Shown: positions 23,059 to 24,260 of the stretch, piece after piece | How positions within the stretch are numbered: position 1 is the first letter of the stretch | How the letters are laid out: the number at the start of each line of letters is the position of its first letter | From: a virus | DNA length: 24,260 nt | Strand: one strand, 5' to 3' | IMG/VR virus record: IMGVR_UViG_3300001679_000329 | Span: 1 to 24,260 of that record | Notes under the pieces: generated by a model | Database searches by the model: none | The model's input: only the letters and a program-made list of their open reading frames with translations | What the model was told of the DNA's origin: nothing | Program-made: the position numbers and the translations under genes

Positions 23059-23083
23059 ATACTATATAATATAGGAGTACATA

Positions 23084-23416
23084 ATGAAATTTGATGAAGG
23101 AAGACCACCGATGCACTTAGTGCCACCGGAGGCAATTAAAGAAATAGCTGAAGTATTTGCTTTTGGAGCAGATAAATATGCAGAGAATAACTGGAGATTT
23201 GATGGATCCACAACCAACCATTCAAGAACTTATGCGTCTATTCAACGACATCTTAATTCTTATTGGAGTGGAGTAGACTTAGATCCAGAGAGTGGCAAGA
23301 TGCATTTATCACATGCCCTCACCCAAACTATCATTCTATTAATACATATAATGGATAATCCTGAGATGGACGATCGTTACTCAACTTTAAAGGAAAAGCA
23401 TGATAGGAACAGTTAA
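23084..23416 (+). CDS. dATP/dGTP diphosphohydrolase-like protein
   Basis: A 110-residue protein matching the N-terminal domain family annotated as dATP/dGTP diphosphohydrolase in many phages. The opening is KFDEGRPPMHLVPPEAIKEI, then FAFGADKYAENNWR, RHLNSYWSGVDLDPESG and HLSHALTQTIILL. The histidine/aspartate-rich middle is compatible with metal-dependent nucleotide hydrolysis. It probably adjusts dNTP pools, but substrate preference cannot be read from sequence. AGGAG and an early-type promoter precede it. It overlaps gene 42 by 17 bp, which supports a joint role in nucleotide metabolism. Confidence 0.75.
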   Translation: MKFDEGRPPMHLVPPEAIKEIAEVFAFGADKYAENNWRFDGSTTNHSRTYASIQRHLNSYWSGVDLDPESGKMHLSHALTQTIILLIHIMDNPEMDDRYSTLKEKHDRNS

Positions 23417-24095
23417 GAATATAAGAGATGCCTTTAAAGGTATGTTGATGGCCGAAGACTTTACCATTGATAAAACTGGAGCTAAGACCATTGAGTTAAT
23501 TGGCACTTCATTTATTGCTAATGAACCAGCAATATTTGGAGAACCCTCTGAAGCTTATATTGCTAAAGAGATTGAATGGTATAAATCACAATCAACTAAT
23601 ATCAATGACATATATGGCGAGGAAAGAGATGCTCCGGCAGCATGGAAATATGCTGCAGATAAACATGGTAATATTAACTCCAATTACGGTAAGCTAATAT
23701 TCTCTAAGGAATATCACAACCAATACGCAAATGTTATTGATGAACTAAGAAATAACCCTGATGGCCGTAGGGCCGAGATGGTTTACAATAGACCTTCTAT
23801 TTGGGCAGAGTTTGACAAAGGTGGTATGTCTGACTTCATTTGTACTAATGCTGTTACCTATTACATTCGTGGAGATAAACTACATTGTGTAGTGCAAATG
23901 AGATCTAACGATGTGGTCTTTGGTTATAAGAACGATTACGCTTGGCAAAAATGGGTATTAGATGCATTGATCCATGAGATCAATGTCTTTACTGATTATG
24001 ATGAATCACGCGAAAAAGAGCTCACCGCTGGTAATATCTATTGGCAAGTTCAGAATTTACATGTATATGAAAAACACTTTGGATTAGTCAAATGA
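23400..24095 (+). CDS. 42: Deoxycytidylate 5-hydroxymethyltransferase gp42
   Basis: A 231-residue thymidylate-synthase-fold enzyme clearly closest to T4 dCMP hydroxymethylase. Shared blocks are DKTGAKTIELIGTSF, EIEWYKS, NINSNYGKLIFS, RPSIWAEFDKGGMSDF, ICTNAVTYYIR, MRSNDVVFGYKNDYAWQKWVLD and QNLHVYEKHFGLV. The nucleophilic cysteine is C148. D179 occupies the place where thymidylate synthases have an asparagine; in T4 this Asp is the residue linked to dCMP rather than dUMP use. It converts dCMP and methylene-tetrahydrofolate to 5-hydroxymethyl-dCMP, the precursor of hydroxymethylcytosine DNA. It is ~15 residues shorter than T4's 246, lacking the extreme C-terminus. AAAGG precedes ATG 23400. The TGA overlaps the next ATG. 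Confidence 0.93.
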   Translation: MIGTVKNIRDAFKGMLMAEDFTIDKTGAKTIELIGTSFIANEPAIFGEPSEAYIAKEIEWYKSQSTNINDIYGEERDAPAAWKYAADKHGNINSNYGKLIFSKEYHNQYANVIDELRNNPDGRRAEMVYNRPSIWAEFDKGGMSDFICTNAVTYYIRGDKLHCVVQMRSNDVVFGYKNDYAWQKWVLDALIHEINVFTDYDESREKELTAGNIYWQVQNLHVYEKHFGLVK

Positions 24096-24260
24096 TAGTA
24101 GGATTAATAGAAAACGTTCCTAAGCTTAAGTATTCCCATAACCGTGGGTACGCTCAAATATGGGCAGATCTTCTTAAGGATAATATTCAATATGCTATGC
24201 CTACAACAGGTAATGGTGAGAAGCTATATCTTTATATGGGCATTAATTACAGTGGGACAT
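24092..24260 (+). CDS. Unidentified gene, 5' part only
   Basis: An open frame starting in an ATGA overlap with gene 42 and running off the window. It encodes at least 56 residues (MIVGLIENVPKLKYSHNRGY onward, with LYLYMGINYSGT near the edge). The beginning looks like a Rossmann-type strand, and the protein is not one I recognise. Direct coupling to gp42 makes a role in base modification or nucleotide metabolism possible, including glycosyl transfer, but the visible part shows no diagnostic motif. Confidence 0.6.
   Translation, partial: MIVGLIENVPKLKYSHNRGYAQIWADLLKDNIQYAMPTTGNGEKLYLYMGINYSGT

Noticed and set aside
1-24260. CRISPR arrays, tRNA genes, rRNA, insertion sequences or att sites
   Set aside because: I saw no spaced direct repeats, cloverleaf-like segments, transposase genes or terminal inverted repeats; the only clear repeat family is the three promoter cassettes.

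Overview
This window is a gene-dense, AT-rich stretch of a T4-type (tailed, contractile) bacteriophage genome. All recognisable genes lie on the + strand. They are packed with 1-4 bp start/stop overlaps, and there is no intergenic gap over about 145 bp. I identify, by sequence recognition only, the T4-type core genes uvsY, uvsW, 55, 47, 46, 45, 44, 62, regA, 43 and 42. The order (uvsY-uvsW / 55 / 47-46 / 45-44-62-regA-43), together with a cobS-like gene, 2OG-Fe(II) oxygenases and a GroES-like gene, resembles the marine and environmental ('exo-T4') branch of the T4 superfamily more than coliphage T4. The host is probably Gram-negative, because the phage encodes an SbmA/BacA-type inner-membrane transporter. 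I cannot name the host.

Layout. (1) 1-2162: the tail of an unidentified gene, then a T4-type late promoter (exact TATAAATA) and two tandem paralogous 2OG-Fe(II) oxygenase-like genes. (2) 2154-4499: a second exact late-promoter box, uvsY, uvsW and an Sm-like small protein. (3) 4500-7638: a promoter region, the late sigma factor gp55, a GroES-like co-chaperonin, and a three-gene nucleotide-sugar cassette (short UDP-sugar dehydrogenase, cytidylyltransferase-cupin fusion, short SDR epimerase/dehydratase). (4) 7635-10788: gp47 and gp46 (Mre11/Rad50-type), with a small exported protein between them. (5) 10789-14770: three copies of a ~90 bp stem-loop/promoter/leader cassette. They separate a PD-(D/E)XK-like protein, a metallopeptidase-VWA protein and a CobS/MoxR-type AAA+ ATPase. 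(6) 14757-17478: sliding clamp gp45, a small conserved-looking protein, clamp loader gp44/gp62 and the translational repressor RegA. (7) 17475-18735: an SbmA/BacA-like transporter and a second Sm-like protein, inserted between regA and 43. (8) 18777-24260: DNA polymerase gp43 (apparently leaderless from its promoter), a MazG-like pyrophosphohydrolase, a primase-like AEP-type protein, a second PD-(D/E)XK-like protein, a dATP/dGTP diphosphohydrolase-like protein, dCMP hydroxymethylase gp42, and the start of an unidentified gene.

How the parts fit. The window encodes most of a T4-type replisome and recombination/late-transcription machinery: polymerase, clamp, loader, gp46/47 end resection, UvsY mediator, UvsW helicase and gp55. 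gp42 implies that the phage replaces cytosine with 5-hydroxymethylcytosine. The nucleotide-sugar cassette could supply a sugar donor for that base or for a surface polysaccharide. The MazG-like and dNTP-diphosphohydrolase-like proteins fit dNTP pool remodelling. Early-type promoters share a pattern of TGTACA/T (or a variant), a 17 bp spacer, and an extended -10 TGATATAAT. The most unusual points are the repeated mobile-looking regulatory cassettes around the nuclease/VWA-peptidase/AAA+ genes, the transporter inside the replication operon, and the possible hydroxymethylcytosine-sugar pathway.
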